Assembly (NCBI GenBank): GCA_031383555.1
Contig: JANMZR010000381.1
Span: forward strand, 1-16,801
Direction: 5' to 3'
Length of the DNA stretch: 16,801 nucleotides
From: JANMZR01 sp031383555
GTDB taxonomy: Bacteria; Bacteroidota; Bacteroidia; Cytophagales; Spirosomataceae
A program made the position numbers and the translations under genes. Positions 1 through 7,779 of this stretch are shown here, one piece after another. The first letter of the stretch is position 1. The number at the start of each line of letters is the position of its first letter. Under the pieces are notes generated by a model. The model saw only the letters and a list, made by a program, of their open reading frames with translations. It was not told where the DNA came from and made no database searches.

Positions 1-1757
1 CTTTGGTTTTTGTATTTTGTTAAGTCAATAATTTCCTTCAATAAATAGGTATCATCTTGTGGTATCACATTTTGAGCATTGGGCTGAGGCAAATACAAAA
101 GCTTTAAACGCTCACGCATTACTGGAATTTCAGCCTCTAAATTGAGCTTTTCACTCAAAACCGCAAACAAATCAGGTTTTTCAGCTTTTAATTTATCATA
201 ATATTCTATGGCGTTTTCTACACACCAATAGGCTGTCCAGTTTGTAAACGCATCGTTATTTATATGTTCCTTGTATTCGTCAGGACCTATTACTTCATTG
301 ATATGGAAGCGTTGCTTTTCATCATTCCACTCCATTCTACTGGCCCAAAAAATGCCTGTATCAATCAATATTTCGTAGCCAAAACGCTCCATAAAATCTT
401 GATCGCCAGTAATATGGTAATATTGCCAAACCCCAAACGACACATCCGAAGTGATATGTTGTTCTATAAACCCACTCCAAATTTTGGTAGATTTTCCTGT
501 AATAATATCAGCCGCTCCCCAAACAGGCGTTACCTCGCCATCGTCTGCCCAGGCAGATTCCCACGGATACATGGCTCCTTTATAGCCATTTTCTTTGGCT
601 TTTTTATGAGCTCCAACTAAGGTTTTGTACCGATATTCCATTAAACTACGCCCTATTTCTGGATGTGTATAAGAAAAATACGGCAACATGAAAATTTCGG
701 TATCCCAAAACGAATGCCCTTTGTAGCCTTCGCCTGAAAGCCCCTTGGCTCCTATTCCCATTCGGCTGTCATGAGCGGGTGTCATTACCCGCAAATGATA
801 CATTGCAAATCGTATCGCTAATTGATCAAATGGATTCGAACTTTTTATCGTAATATCGGTTTTGTTCCAAAACTTGGCCCATTCGGCTGTACTTTCGCTT
901 AGTAAATTTGTATACCCTTTCTGAAGTGACGTTTTCAATGCCTCTACTGATATTGCTCGTAGCTCTTCAAGCGTCATTATTTCAGTAGCTAAATCACGGG
1001 TAGTATAAAAATTAGCCACTTTAGTAAATGAAAACGACTGATTTACAGGCACTTCAGCTTTATAAATCATAAATACTTTACGCCTGTCCATCGCAAAGCG
1101 AGAGGCTATTTCTTTACCCTCCACAAATGATTGATGCGTGGCATTATGCACAAATGTGATTTTAGATTGGGTGGTCTGTTGCAACATTTGTAGATGCTGC
1201 TTATCAAAAATTCGCTTTTCGCCCTCATGAAAATGCTGAGCGCCACTATTGCTCATTTGCCCGTTTATGCCAGACTGTATTTCAATTTGAGCAGCTTCAG
1301 TTAAAGACTTTATTTCAATTTGGATGACCATAGTGTGCAAATCTGTCAAAGAAATAAATTTTTTAAAGGCAAAAGCAAAGACTTTTCCGTGATTATTAGT
1401 CCACCGAAATGAGCGACTCACCTCTCCATTTTTTAGGTTAAGTGTGCGAGAATAATCTGTAAAACTCCCTTTATCGAGGCTAAACAATTCTCCATCAATC
1501 CAGATTTCTGCTGCGGTTATATCTGCTGCATTGGGTAGTTCAGTAACTTCCTTGTCATCAAATTTATTAAATGTACCAGCAACAAAAGTATCACGAACTT
1601 GTCCAATATAACTTTCTTCGGTGGCACAACGGATACCCATGTAGCCATTACCTTGGCAAAAAATCGCCTCACATTTCCCTTGTAATTTCGATTCAAAATT
1701 GGCTTCTTCAACCATCCAATTGGTTAGGTCGCCAATACCTTTACTGTATTGCATCAT
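1..1757 (-). CDS. GH65 family glycoside phosphorylase/hydrolase (3' end missing)
   Basis: Likely a cytoplasmic inverting disaccharide phosphorylase of glycoside hydrolase family 65 (maltose, kojibiose, nigerose or trehalose type). The window holds the first 585 codons of a protein that is usually about 750-800 residues; the C-terminal part lies beyond the left edge. The N-terminal beta-sandwich domain is visible (ESKLQGKCEAIFCQGNGYMG near residue 25, later the ELPNAAD segment). The catalytic alpha-barrel shows FWDTEIF (Asp352), GAMYPWES (Trp399) and VIGPDEYKEH, whose Glu494 is the expected general acid. There is no signal peptide, so it acts inside the cell, downstream of the ABC importer that precedes it by 94 bp on the same strand. 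ATG at 1757 is chosen; a second ATG follows immediately at 1754. Family assignment is firm. Acceptor sugar, and phosphorolysis versus hydrolysis, cannot be settled from sequence by eye; DEYK instead of the more usual DEYH may mark a subfamily. Confidence 0.92.
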   Translation of the reverse strand, partial: MMQYSKGIGDLTNWMVEEANFESKLQGKCEAIFCQGNGYMGIRCATEESYIGQVRDTFVAGTFNKFDDKEVTELPNAADITAAEIWIDGELFSLDKGSFTDYSRTLNLKNGEVSRSFRWTNNHGKVFAFAFKKFISLTDLHTMVIQIEIKSLTEAAQIEIQSGINGQMSNSGAQHFHEGEKRIFDKQHLQMLQQTTQSKITFVHNATHQSFVEGKEIASRFAMDRRKVFMIYKAEVPVNQSFSFTKVANFYTTRDLATEIMTLEELRAISVEALKTSLQKGYTNLLSESTAEWAKFWNKTDITIKSSNPFDQLAIRFAMYHLRVMTPAHDSRMGIGAKGLSGEGYKGHSFWDTEIFMLPYFSYTHPEIGRSLMEYRYKTLVGAHKKAKENGYKGAMYPWESAWADDGEVTPVWGAADIITGKSTKIWSGFIEQHITSDVSFGVWQYYHITGDQDFMERFGYEILIDTGIFWASRMEWNDEKQRFHINEVIGPDEYKEHINNDAFTNWTAYWCVENAIEYYDKLKAEKPDLFAVLSEKLNLEAEIPVMRERLKLLYLPQPNAQNVIPQDDTYLLKEIIDLTKYKNQ

Positions 1758-1851
1758 GCGTTTAAAAAAATATTTATTGTGTTTAAATATTGTTAATTTC
1801 TTATTCTAATTGCGTTTCGTCTTGCTTGAACTTTCTAGAATTTTTAGTTCT

Positions 1852-2964
1852 TTAGGCAATTCGTTCTTCGGTAGCCCCATCAAAAAACCTTAATCTTTGA
1901 ATATCCACACCAATCATAATCTCTTGCTCTGGCTTGTATAGGATATTAGAGGTGGTACGAAAACAGTAATTATGCTCTGGGTTTCCATTAAAATGAAAAT
2001 AGTTATAGCTCTCACTACCAATAGGTTCCACTACATCTATGGTTATTTTTACGTCTTCTGATAGGTGCCTTGTAAACTCCGTGGCTTTATCATAAATATA
2101 TTCAGGACGGAATCCAAAGGTTACTTTTTTGTCGATAAATTTTTCTAATTTTTCTTTATAAATTTCAGGAATACCAAAAACTACCTCTTTTGACTTGAAC
2201 TTTAATCCTTCATTCATAATTATTTCGCCTTCCAGAAAATTCATTGAAGGACTTCCAATAAAACCCGCCACAAACTTATTAACAGGCTCATTAAAAACAT
2301 TCATAGGCGTATCAAACTGATGAATAATACCATCTTTCATAATCACGATGCGGTCGCCCATGGTCATGGCTTCTATTTGGTCATGCGTTACATACACCAT
2401 GGTAGCATCCAATTGCCTATGCAAACGTTTTATTTCTGTTCGCATTTGCACCCTTAGTTTTGCATCAAGATTAGAAAGTGGTTCGTCAAACAAAAACACT
2501 TTTGGTTCACGGACTATGGACCGCCCAATGGCTACACGTTGTCTTTGCCCACCAGACATATCTTTGGGCTTACGGTCAAGTAAAACTTCTATCCCTAAAA
2601 TTTTAGCCGCACTTTTTACTTTTTTGTCAATAATATCTTTGGGTACTTTTCGCAATTGAAGACCAAAAGCCATATTGTCGTACACGGTCATGTGCGGGTA
2701 AAGGGCATAGTTTTGAAAAACCATGGAAATGTCCCGGTCTTTGGGCGAGATATCATTAACTCTGGTATTGTCAATAAATATATCACCACTAGTGATTTCC
2801 TCTAAACCCGCTATCATACGCAGCAGGGTAGATTTTCCACATCCAGATGGACCTACCAACACTATGAATTCCTTGTCATTGAAAAACAAATCAGCATTAT
2901 GGATAGTAGCATTTGCCGCTCCTAGATATTGCTTTTTTAGGTTTTTAACTTCTATTGATGCCAT
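1852..2964 (-). CDS. Sugar ABC transporter ATP-binding protein (MalK/MsmK/UgpC type)
   Basis: Cytoplasmic ATPase that powers a CUT1-class sugar importer. All ABC motifs are intact in the 370-residue protein: Walker A GPSGCGKST (38-46), Q-loop Gln84, signature MSGGQRQR (136-143), Walker B VFLFDE (156-161), D-loop SNLDAKLR (164-171) and switch His194 in VTHDQIEA. The region after residue 237 (GSPSMNFLEG onward) is the MalK-type C-terminal regulatory OB-like domain, with the FGFRPEYI element typical of the family. It sits 76 bp after the second permease gene and 94 bp before the GH65 gene, all on one strand, so it is probably the dedicated ATPase of this transporter and not a shared one encoded elsewhere. 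Length and motif order fit the family. Confidence 0.95.
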   Translation of the reverse strand: MASIEVKNLKKQYLGAANATIHNADLFFNDKEFIVLVGPSGCGKSTLLRMIAGLEEITSGDIFIDNTRVNDISPKDRDISMVFQNYALYPHMTVYDNMAFGLQLRKVPKDIIDKKVKSAAKILGIEVLLDRKPKDMSGGQRQRVAIGRSIVREPKVFLFDEPLSNLDAKLRVQMRTEIKRLHRQLDATMVYVTHDQIEAMTMGDRIVIMKDGIIHQFDTPMNVFNEPVNKFVAGFIGSPSMNFLEGEIIMNEGLKFKSKEVVFGIPEIYKEKLEKFIDKKVTFGFRPEYIYDKATEFTRHLSEDVKITIDVVEPIGSESYNYFHFNGNPEHNYCFRTTSNILYKPEQEIMIGVDIQRLRFFDGATEERIA

Positions 2965-3040
2965 TTTTTTACACTTTTAGCTTTTAGTAATTAACTGTGA
3001 GCTTCTTTAAATTTTTTATTTCTTTTTGCCAAAAACCTTT

Positions 3041-3898
3041 CTATTCTTTTCCCCCAGTACTGGCCACCCCTTGCACAAAATATCTTTGAAAAATAATAAA
3101 AATCATTAACGTTGGTAATGAAACTAAGATGGTGCCTGCCATCAATAGCGGCCAATTGGTCTGCAATTCGTCTCTCAAAGTAGCCATACCCACAGGAAGT
3201 GTATACATATCTTTAGAATAGGTGGCAATCACTGGCCAAAGGAATTCATTCCAAGCCCCTTGAAAAGTATAGATAGCCACCGCAGCTAAAGCAGGTTTTG
3301 AAATAGGTAAAAAGATTTTGTAGAATATTTTGAAATACGAGCAACCATCTATCAAAGCCGATTCCTCTAAATCACGAGGAATGGTTTCAAAAAACTGCTT
3401 CATTAAAAAAATATTAGGAATGGTAATTAACATCGGAATAATTAAACCAGCGTAAGTATTCACCAAACGCAACTCGTTCAAAATGATAAACTTAGGCACC
3501 AAAAGAATAATGCCGGGAATCATTAAACTACTGAGCAAAAGTGTAAAAATGATTTGTTTGCCGGGAAAATACAAACGAGCAAAGGCAAAACCCGCTAAAG
3601 CAGAGAAGAAAACATTGGCGGTAGTTTGAATAACCGTAACAATAACACTATTGAGCAGCCATCGAGCAAACGGCAGATCTCGCCAAACAGATGCATAATT
3701 AGCCAATGTGGTTTGGGATGGAAAAAGCTCTATTGGCCATTCAAAAACATCTTTTTTAACGTTAAATGAGATAGAAACTGAAAACAAAAACGGCCCAATG
3801 TACAAAGCCGCCAAGCTAAAGAGCACGCCAAAAAATAATAATTTACCAATTTTCAAATTCTTCATTTCTCTTTTTATCTGAAATACAGATTTATTCAT
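3041..3898 (-). CDS. Carbohydrate ABC transporter permease, MalG type
   Basis: Inner-membrane permease subunit of the CUT1 importer. From the chosen ATG the protein has 285 residues with about six hydrophobic segments, the first near residues 19-42. The cytoplasmic EAA loop that docks onto the ATPase is at 178-198 (EESALIDG...FLPISKP), and the C-terminal NEFLWP and LPVGM elements (217-238) are typical of MalG. The start is uncertain: the reading frame stays open up to 4087, but that extension lies inside the preceding permease gene and is not family-like. ATG codons at 3916 (291 aa), 3898 (285 aa) and 3865 (274 aa) are all possible; 3898 is a compromise. The gap to the upstream permease stop is 25 nt with this choice (7 nt from 3916), which supports co-translation in one operon. 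Confidence 0.92.
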   Translation of the reverse strand: MNKSVFQIKREMKNLKIGKLLFFGVLFSLAALYIGPFLFSVSISFNVKKDVFEWPIELFPSQTTLANYASVWRDLPFARWLLNSVIVTVIQTTANVFFSALAGFAFARLYFPGKQIIFTLLLSSLMIPGIILLVPKFIILNELRLVNTYAGLIIPMLITIPNIFLMKQFFETIPRDLEESALIDGCSYFKIFYKIFLPISKPALAAVAIYTFQGAWNEFLWPVIATYSKDMYTLPVGMATLRDELQTNWPLLMAGTILVSLPTLMIFIIFQRYFVQGVASTGGKE

Positions 3899-3923
3899 AC
3901 CTATATTTTCAAGCATATATTTT

Positions 3924-4802
3924 TCAAGATTCTGATGGAAAATATCTTTTTTGTAACCAAGTAGTTGCAAAAATGATGATAGCCAAAATAACCGCCGCTG
4001 CTGCCCCAAAACCAAATCTGAAATACTTAAATGAGTTTTTGTAGGCATAATATGACATGGTTGTAGAGGCATTATCAGGGCCGCCACTACTCATTACAAA
4101 CACTTGGTCAAATACCTGAAAACACCCTATCAGGCTCATAACCACAACAAAATATGTAACGGGACGCACCATTGGGAAGGTGATTTTCCAGAATTGCGTC
4201 CAGGTAGAAGCCCCGTCTATTTCGGCAGCTTCGTAAAGCGAAACAGGTATATTTTGTAAACCTGCTAAAAACGAAATCATAAAATAGCCAGAAGTAGTCC
4301 ATATATTGAGTGCCATAATTGAGAACAAAACAGTATTGGGGTTAGTAAGCCAATCAATATTTGAATTGATCCCAATTTCGCTCAATAAGTAATTCAACAA
4401 GCCAGGTTTTGAATAAATCCAAACAAAAATGATAGAAGTAACCACCGAAGAAGTAATGGCAGGTAAATAAAAAGCAACCCGAAAAAACGTGCGGCCCCGA
4501 AACTTTTGGTTCATCATAAAAGCTAGAAACATTGCCAAAAGCGTTTGAGTAGGTACAACTCCAATGGTATAGACAACAGTATTTTTTACCGCCTTCATAA
4601 AAACTGGATCTTTTAAAACCTCTACATAATTAGCCAAGCCCACAAAAGGTTTATCGGGCAAGAGTAAATTCCAATCATAAAAGCTGACAATAAATGCAAA
4701 AACGATTGGAAAAAATACAAATATGCTTAGCAATACCAGCGGTACTATCAAAAAAACGAATGCCCAAAAAGTTTGTTCTTGCTTGGTGTTTTTGAATTGC
4801 AT
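3924..4802 (-). CDS. Carbohydrate ABC transporter permease, MalF/UgpA type
   Basis: The partner inner-membrane permease of the sugar importer, 292 residues. It has a hydrophobic first segment (11-40), the FVGLANYVEVLKD element (53-65) found after the first helix in CUT1 permeases, further membrane helices, and the EAA loop at 190-213 (YEAAEIDGAST...FPMVRP). The segment FDQVFVMSSGGPDNASTT (231-248) is a hallmark of this subfamily. It lacks the long periplasmic P2 loop of enterobacterial MalF, as is usual for short CUT1 permeases. It starts 24 nt after the binding-protein gene and ends just before the second permease, so it lies inside the same operon. Confidence 0.94.
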   Translation of the reverse strand: MQFKNTKQEQTFWAFVFLIVPLVLLSIFVFFPIVFAFIVSFYDWNLLLPDKPFVGLANYVEVLKDPVFMKAVKNTVVYTIGVVPTQTLLAMFLAFMMNQKFRGRTFFRVAFYLPAITSSVVTSIIFVWIYSKPGLLNYLLSEIGINSNIDWLTNPNTVLFSIMALNIWTTSGYFMISFLAGLQNIPVSLYEAAEIDGASTWTQFWKITFPMVRPVTYFVVVMSLIGCFQVFDQVFVMSSGGPDNASTTMSYYAYKNSFKYFRFGFGAAAAVILAIIIFATTWLQKRYFPSES

Positions 4803-4826
4803 CTATTTAACTTATTTAATTTCCTA

Positions 4827-6047
4827 TCAATTTTTCAACTTCAATTTCATCAATCTTGGCTCTAAGCTTCTCATAGCCTCTTCTGGTTTTACATTACTAT
4901 AAAATATAGATTGCAATGATGAATTGGCTTCATCATACCAACGTTCAGAATATCGCACAAAAAGTGGTCGGGCAAAAGGTACACTCTCCATAAAAACTTT
5001 ATAGGTTGGGTGCGTATAAAAGCCATTTTTATCGGCCACACTTTTGCGAGTTGGAAAAGCTAAACCTGTAGAAGTCCATTTGGTCATCCCTTCTTTTCCA
5101 GCAAAATAGGAGAGCATTTTCCAGGCATTATCAGGATATTTAGCCTCTTTCGGAATCACATAAGCCGTTGAAAATGCTAAAGTAGCTTTCACTTTTCCGG
5201 CAGGTAATGAGGTCACTCCATATTTGATTTTTGGATAACCATCTTTTAAATAAGGAATTAACCAGCCTCCAGAAATAACCATTGCTGCTGATTTTCGGCC
5301 AAAAGCATCGCCGTTCCAACCTGCACCTACATCTGTGGGCATGGTCGCAATTTTGTTTTTATATAAGTCATGATAAAAATTCAATGCTCCCAAAAAAGCG
5401 GGGGTATTTACAAGTGGATTGCCCTCCTTATCTTGCAATTCACCCTCGTTTTGATATACAAAAGGCATCAACATTTCTATAACTGGCTCGACCACAAGGC
5501 CATACTGGTCTATTTTTCCGTCGCCGTTAGTATCTACTGTGAGTTTTTTTGAGATTTCTTCTAACTCTTTCCAGTTGGTTGGAGGACTTTTTATGCCCGA
5601 TTTTTCAAACATTTCTTTATTATAAAAAAGCACATAGGTGTTAAAATCCTTGGCAAAACCGTAGTATTTATCTTTGTATTTGTAAGCATCCCTAAAAAGC
5701 GGAAAGAAATCGTTTACATCAAAAGTGGTATCGTTTTTTACGAAAGCATCAAGTGGGGCTAAGGTATTGAAACGAAAAAAAGCAGGGGAAGTATAGTCTT
5801 TAATCCAAAACAAATCGGGTGGTTGGTGTGTACCCAGCATCAATTGAATCTTTTCAGAATAATTACCAGGAATTGGCTCAAACTTGAAAGGTATATTTTG
5901 GTTTTTCTCTTTGAATTGCCCCATTAATTGCTGCAGCAATTTCTCCTCAGTTGGGCTCGATTGCCAACTTGAAAAACGAGCAACCGTCTTCTTTTTTTCA
6001 CATGAAAAAACCAAAACAAGAAGCAGAACCATTGTTATTTTCTTCAT
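4827..6047 (-). CDS. Sugar-binding lipoprotein of ABC transporter (family 1 solute-binding protein)
   Basis: First gene of the transporter operon. It encodes a 406-residue extracytoplasmic sugar-binding protein that captures the sugar and delivers it to the two permeases. A lipoprotein signal is clear: MKK, a hydrophobic run, then lipobox VFSC with Cys16. The mature part has the family 1 pattern, including DLFWIKDYTSPAFFRF (about 98-113), the YGFAKDFNTYVLFYNKEMFE block (129-148), and AAMVISGGWLIPYL (255-268), matching the hinge and ligand-facing segments of maltose-type binding proteins. The loop DTNGDGKIDQYG (about 171-182) looks like a calcium-type loop, which also occurs in other family members. 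It faces the divergent AraC-type regulator across 142 bp. The transported sugar cannot be read from the sequence; the downstream GH65 gene suggests an alpha-linked disaccharide or small oligosaccharide. Confidence 0.93.
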   Translation of the reverse strand: MKKITMVLLLVLVFSCEKKKTVARFSSWQSSPTEEKLLQQLMGQFKEKNQNIPFKFEPIPGNYSEKIQLMLGTHQPPDLFWIKDYTSPAFFRFNTLAPLDAFVKNDTTFDVNDFFPLFRDAYKYKDKYYGFAKDFNTYVLFYNKEMFEKSGIKSPPTNWKELEEISKKLTVDTNGDGKIDQYGLVVEPVIEMLMPFVYQNEGELQDKEGNPLVNTPAFLGALNFYHDLYKNKIATMPTDVGAGWNGDAFGRKSAAMVISGGWLIPYLKDGYPKIKYGVTSLPAGKVKATLAFSTAYVIPKEAKYPDNAWKMLSYFAGKEGMTKWTSTGLAFPTRKSVADKNGFYTHPTYKVFMESVPFARPLFVRYSERWYDEANSSLQSIFYSNVKPEEAMRSLEPRLMKLKLKN

Positions 6048-6072
6048 ATAACTATTACCGTTATTTCTTGTA

Positions 6073-6080
6073 CAAAACTA
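6073..6080 (-). promoter_or_regulatory. Candidate -7 element of the sugar ABC operon promoter
   Basis: On the minus strand the octamer reads TAGTTTTG, which fits the Bacteroidota -7 consensus TAnnTTTG. It lies 25 nt upstream of the binding-protein start codon. No exact TTTG -33 box is found at the usual spacing; the nearest is a degenerate TTTA about 16 nt upstream. A weak -33 box would be consistent with a promoter needing an activator, here presumably the divergent AraC-type protein. This is inference from a short motif. Confidence 0.4.
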
Positions 6081-6111
6081 ATAATATTTTATTTATTAAA
6101 CCTATTCATAA

Positions 6112-6174
6112 TTTGCTAAAACATTCACTATTTTTGCATAAATAGTATTCAATTTAAGAATTATTTGCAAATAA
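6112..6174. promoter_or_regulatory. Candidate operator: three TTTGC direct repeats and a 14-bp palindrome
   Basis: Within the 142-bp divergent control region the plus strand carries TTTGCTAAAAC at 6112, TTTGCATAAAT at 6133 and TTTGCAAATAA at 6164. The offsets of 21 and 31 bp put the copies on nearly the same face of the helix. The third copy lies within a perfect palindrome TTATTTGCAAATAA (6161-6174), and the second within an interrupted inverted repeat CTATTT-6-AAATAG (6128-6145). AraC-family proteins commonly bind direct repeats. The positions are just upstream of the putative -33 region of the ABC operon, where an activator would sit. The region is very AT-rich, so chance similarity is possible. 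Confidence 0.4.
6129..6136 (+). promoter_or_regulatory. Candidate -7 element for the AraC-type regulator gene
   Basis: TATTTTTG matches TAnnTTTG exactly and lies 53 nt before the regulator's ATG. The only TTTG upstream (6112-6115) gives a 13-nt spacer, shorter than the usual 19 or so, so this is a weak call. The element overlaps the second TTTGC repeat, which would allow the regulator to control its own expression if the repeat is its binding site. Confidence 0.25.
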
Positions 6175-6189
6175 AAATATTTTTTTACG

Positions 6190-7053
6190 ATGAAACCAAG
6201 TTTACAAGCTCTAAAAACTAATGCAAACGAGTCTGTGGCTACCTATTGGGTTCGATCGCATGCATTTGGTTTTCACTGGCACTATCACCCAGAAATAGAA
6301 CTTTGCTATGTACACAAAGGTGCAGGAACACGCATGATTGGTGACAGCGTGAGAGAATTTTCAGAAGGTGATCTGGTATTGGTCGGCTCTAACTTGCCTC
6401 ACACATGGATTAGCCAACATTATGCCAACGCATCAATTGACAATATGCAGGTATTCGTCGTACAATTTTTACCTGAGTTATTTACTGAAACGTTATTGCA
6501 TTTGCCTGAATTTACACATGTGGCCACACTTTTAAAGGCCATATCACAAGGTATATTTTTTGAGAACGCATTGCCTGTTAAAGAGAAATTATTGCAATTG
6601 GATATAGGAAATAGTGTTGACAAATTATTAAAATTGATTGAAATCTTAAATTTACTATCGGTGGAAAAGACCATTGAGCCACTCACCTCTAAAAACTATT
6701 CACCCTTTTTAACTCAGGAAAATGCAAAACGAATGCAAGATATTTTCAGTCATATTCATTTACATTTTTCAGAAAAGATTTCACTCAACCAAATTGCAGA
6801 TATTGCTTGTATGAATGAATCTTCTTTTTGCAGGTACTTTAAACAAAATACAGGGCAAACCCTTACCGACTATATCAATGACTTACGCATAAGTAAGGCT
6901 TGCCAGTTGCTTATTGAAACCAAAGAATCTATCACTGAAATAGCCCAAAAGGTTGGTTTTAATAGTTTTACGAATTTCAATAAGAGTTTTGTCTTTCGTA
7001 AAAACATATCGCCTCGAGGCTTTAGAAAATCTGTAAGAGTTACAACAAATTAG
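6190..7053 (+). CDS. AraC family transcriptional regulator with N-terminal cupin sensor
   Basis: A 287-residue DNA-binding regulator that probably controls the divergent sugar ABC transporter and GH65 operon. The N-terminal half is a cupin sensor domain: FHWHYHPEIELCYV (28-41), RMIGD (48-52), and the GDLVLVGSNLPHTW block (60-73). This layout is common in Bacteroidota AraC proteins. The C-terminal part (about 190-283) has the two helix-turn-helix units: ISLNQIADIACMNESSFCRY, then ITEIAQKVGFNSFTNFNKSF, ending in the characteristic SPRGFRK. The start at 6190 leaves no upstream room for extra domain sequence and has no obvious Shine-Dalgarno, as is normal for the phylum. It is the only rightward gene in the window. 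Sugar specificity is not readable, and activation rather than repression is inferred from the family. Confidence 0.93.
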   Translation: MKPSLQALKTNANESVATYWVRSHAFGFHWHYHPEIELCYVHKGAGTRMIGDSVREFSEGDLVLVGSNLPHTWISQHYANASIDNMQVFVVQFLPELFTETLLHLPEFTHVATLLKAISQGIFFENALPVKEKLLQLDIGNSVDKLLKLIEILNLLSVEKTIEPLTSKNYSPFLTQENAKRMQDIFSHIHLHFSEKISLNQIADIACMNESSFCRYFKQNTGQTLTDYINDLRISKACQLLIETKESITEIAQKVGFNSFTNFNKSFVFRKNISPRGFRKSVRVTTN

Positions 7054-7058
7054 GGTAC

Positions 7059-7074
7059 TATTTTTCATAAAATA
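7059..7074. terminator. Weak AT-only inverted repeat between convergent genes
   Basis: TATTTT-TCAT-AAAATA forms a 6-bp stem with a 4-nt loop in the 39-bp gap between the converging regulator and HlyIII genes. Its position suits a shared terminator, but the stem has no G-C pairs and no T-run follows on either strand, so support is poor. Confidence 0.2.
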
Positions 7075-7092
7075 AGCATCTCAAAAATTCAC

Positions 7093-7779
7093 TTATAAAA
7101 CCAAATAGACTCCAATAAAGTGACAAATTGCAGCAAATAGTACAAATAAGTGCCAAATAAAATGATTATAAGGAATATTTTGATTTTGATAAAAAATAAC
7201 ACCAAATAAGTAACTTAAACCCCCAGCTATAACAAAATATAGAGAGGTATCTGGAATTTTTCTCCAAAAATTAAAGTCAATAAAGAAAATAAGACAGCCA
7301 ATGAAAATGTAAATTAGGCTAGAAAGCAATCGAAAACGGCCTGTGTAGAATACTTTTTTAATAATCCCCAGTACAATTAAAGACCATTGAATTATAAAGA
7401 ATAAATGAGCAGTTTTAGCTTCAGTAAAAAGCATTACAAATGGAATATAGCTGCCTCCAATTAATAAAAAAATGCTAATATGGTCAAAAACACGTAAGGC
7501 TCGCTTGGCAAGTGGATTTGAAAATGCATGATAAAGTGTAGAAAATGTAAATACCATCAATAATCCAAAACAATAGATGGCTATTCCTAAGCCTAATTTA
7601 TTTACACCAGAGTTTTGAGCCTTGATAATTAGTAAAGGACCAAAAGCCAAAGTTAAAATTATACCCAGGCCATGTGAAAAAGCGTTAGCTATTTCTGATT
7701 TTATTAATCGTTCGTTTTCCAAAATTTTATCGTTTAATAAAACATTTCTACTCCTTCGACATTTTCTTAATTTCTTCAT
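7093..7779 (-). CDS. Hemolysin III (HlyIII/TrhA, PAQR superfamily) membrane protein
   Basis: A seven-helix integral membrane protein of the HlyIII/PAQR superfamily. Bacterial members have been linked to membrane-lipid homeostasis, and eukaryotic relatives include adiponectin receptors with ceramidase activity. The conserved metal-site pattern is present: EIANAFSHG (29-37), STLYH (80-84), FDH (98-100) and a C-terminal HFIWHLFVLFAAICHF (206-221). Length is 228 residues from the ATG at 7779, which lies inside the preceding gene (32-nt overlap). That start gives an unusually basic leader (MKKLRKCRRSRN) absent from the family. A strong AAGGAG (7751-7756) points instead at an ATG at 7743-7745, which is out of frame by one base and stops after three codons; TTG at 7722 is another in-frame option. 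It is the last gene of the leftward cluster, so it may be co-transcribed with the two ceramidase-fold genes. Confidence 0.88.
   Translation of the reverse strand: MKKLRKCRRSRNVLLNDKILENERLIKSEIANAFSHGLGIILTLAFGPLLIIKAQNSGVNKLGLGIAIYCFGLLMVFTFSTLYHAFSNPLAKRALRVFDHISIFLLIGGSYIPFVMLFTEAKTAHLFFIIQWSLIVLGIIKKVFYTGRFRLLSSLIYIFIGCLIFFIDFNFWRKIPDTSLYFVIAGGLSYLFGVIFYQNQNIPYNHFIWHLFVLFAAICHFIGVYLVL
7743..7756 (-). promoter_or_regulatory. Strong Shine-Dalgarno with out-of-frame ATG before HlyIII
   Basis: On the minus strand AAGGAG (7756-7751) is followed after 5 nt by ATG (7745-7743). The stop TAG of the upstream gene lies between them, a classic coupled start. The ATG opens only a three-codon frame (Met-Phe-Tyr-stop). 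One extra T in the following T-run (7739-7742) would place it in the HlyIII frame. Confidence 0.5.

Noticed and set aside
264..620. 118-codon open frame on the plus strand inside the GH65 gene
   Set aside because: It is the reverse-strand shadow of a well-conserved catalytic-domain region; its translation has no recognisable features.
1825..1847. Imperfect inverted repeat after the ATPase gene (GAACT/AGTTC with a TTCTAGAA core)
   Set aside because: The stem is only 5 bp with a long loop and no T-run; it is not convincing as a terminator or operator.
3899..4087. N-terminal extension of the MalG-type permease
   Set aside because: It lies inside the MalF-type gene in another frame and adds a non-family leader before the first membrane helix; starts after the upstream stop fit better.
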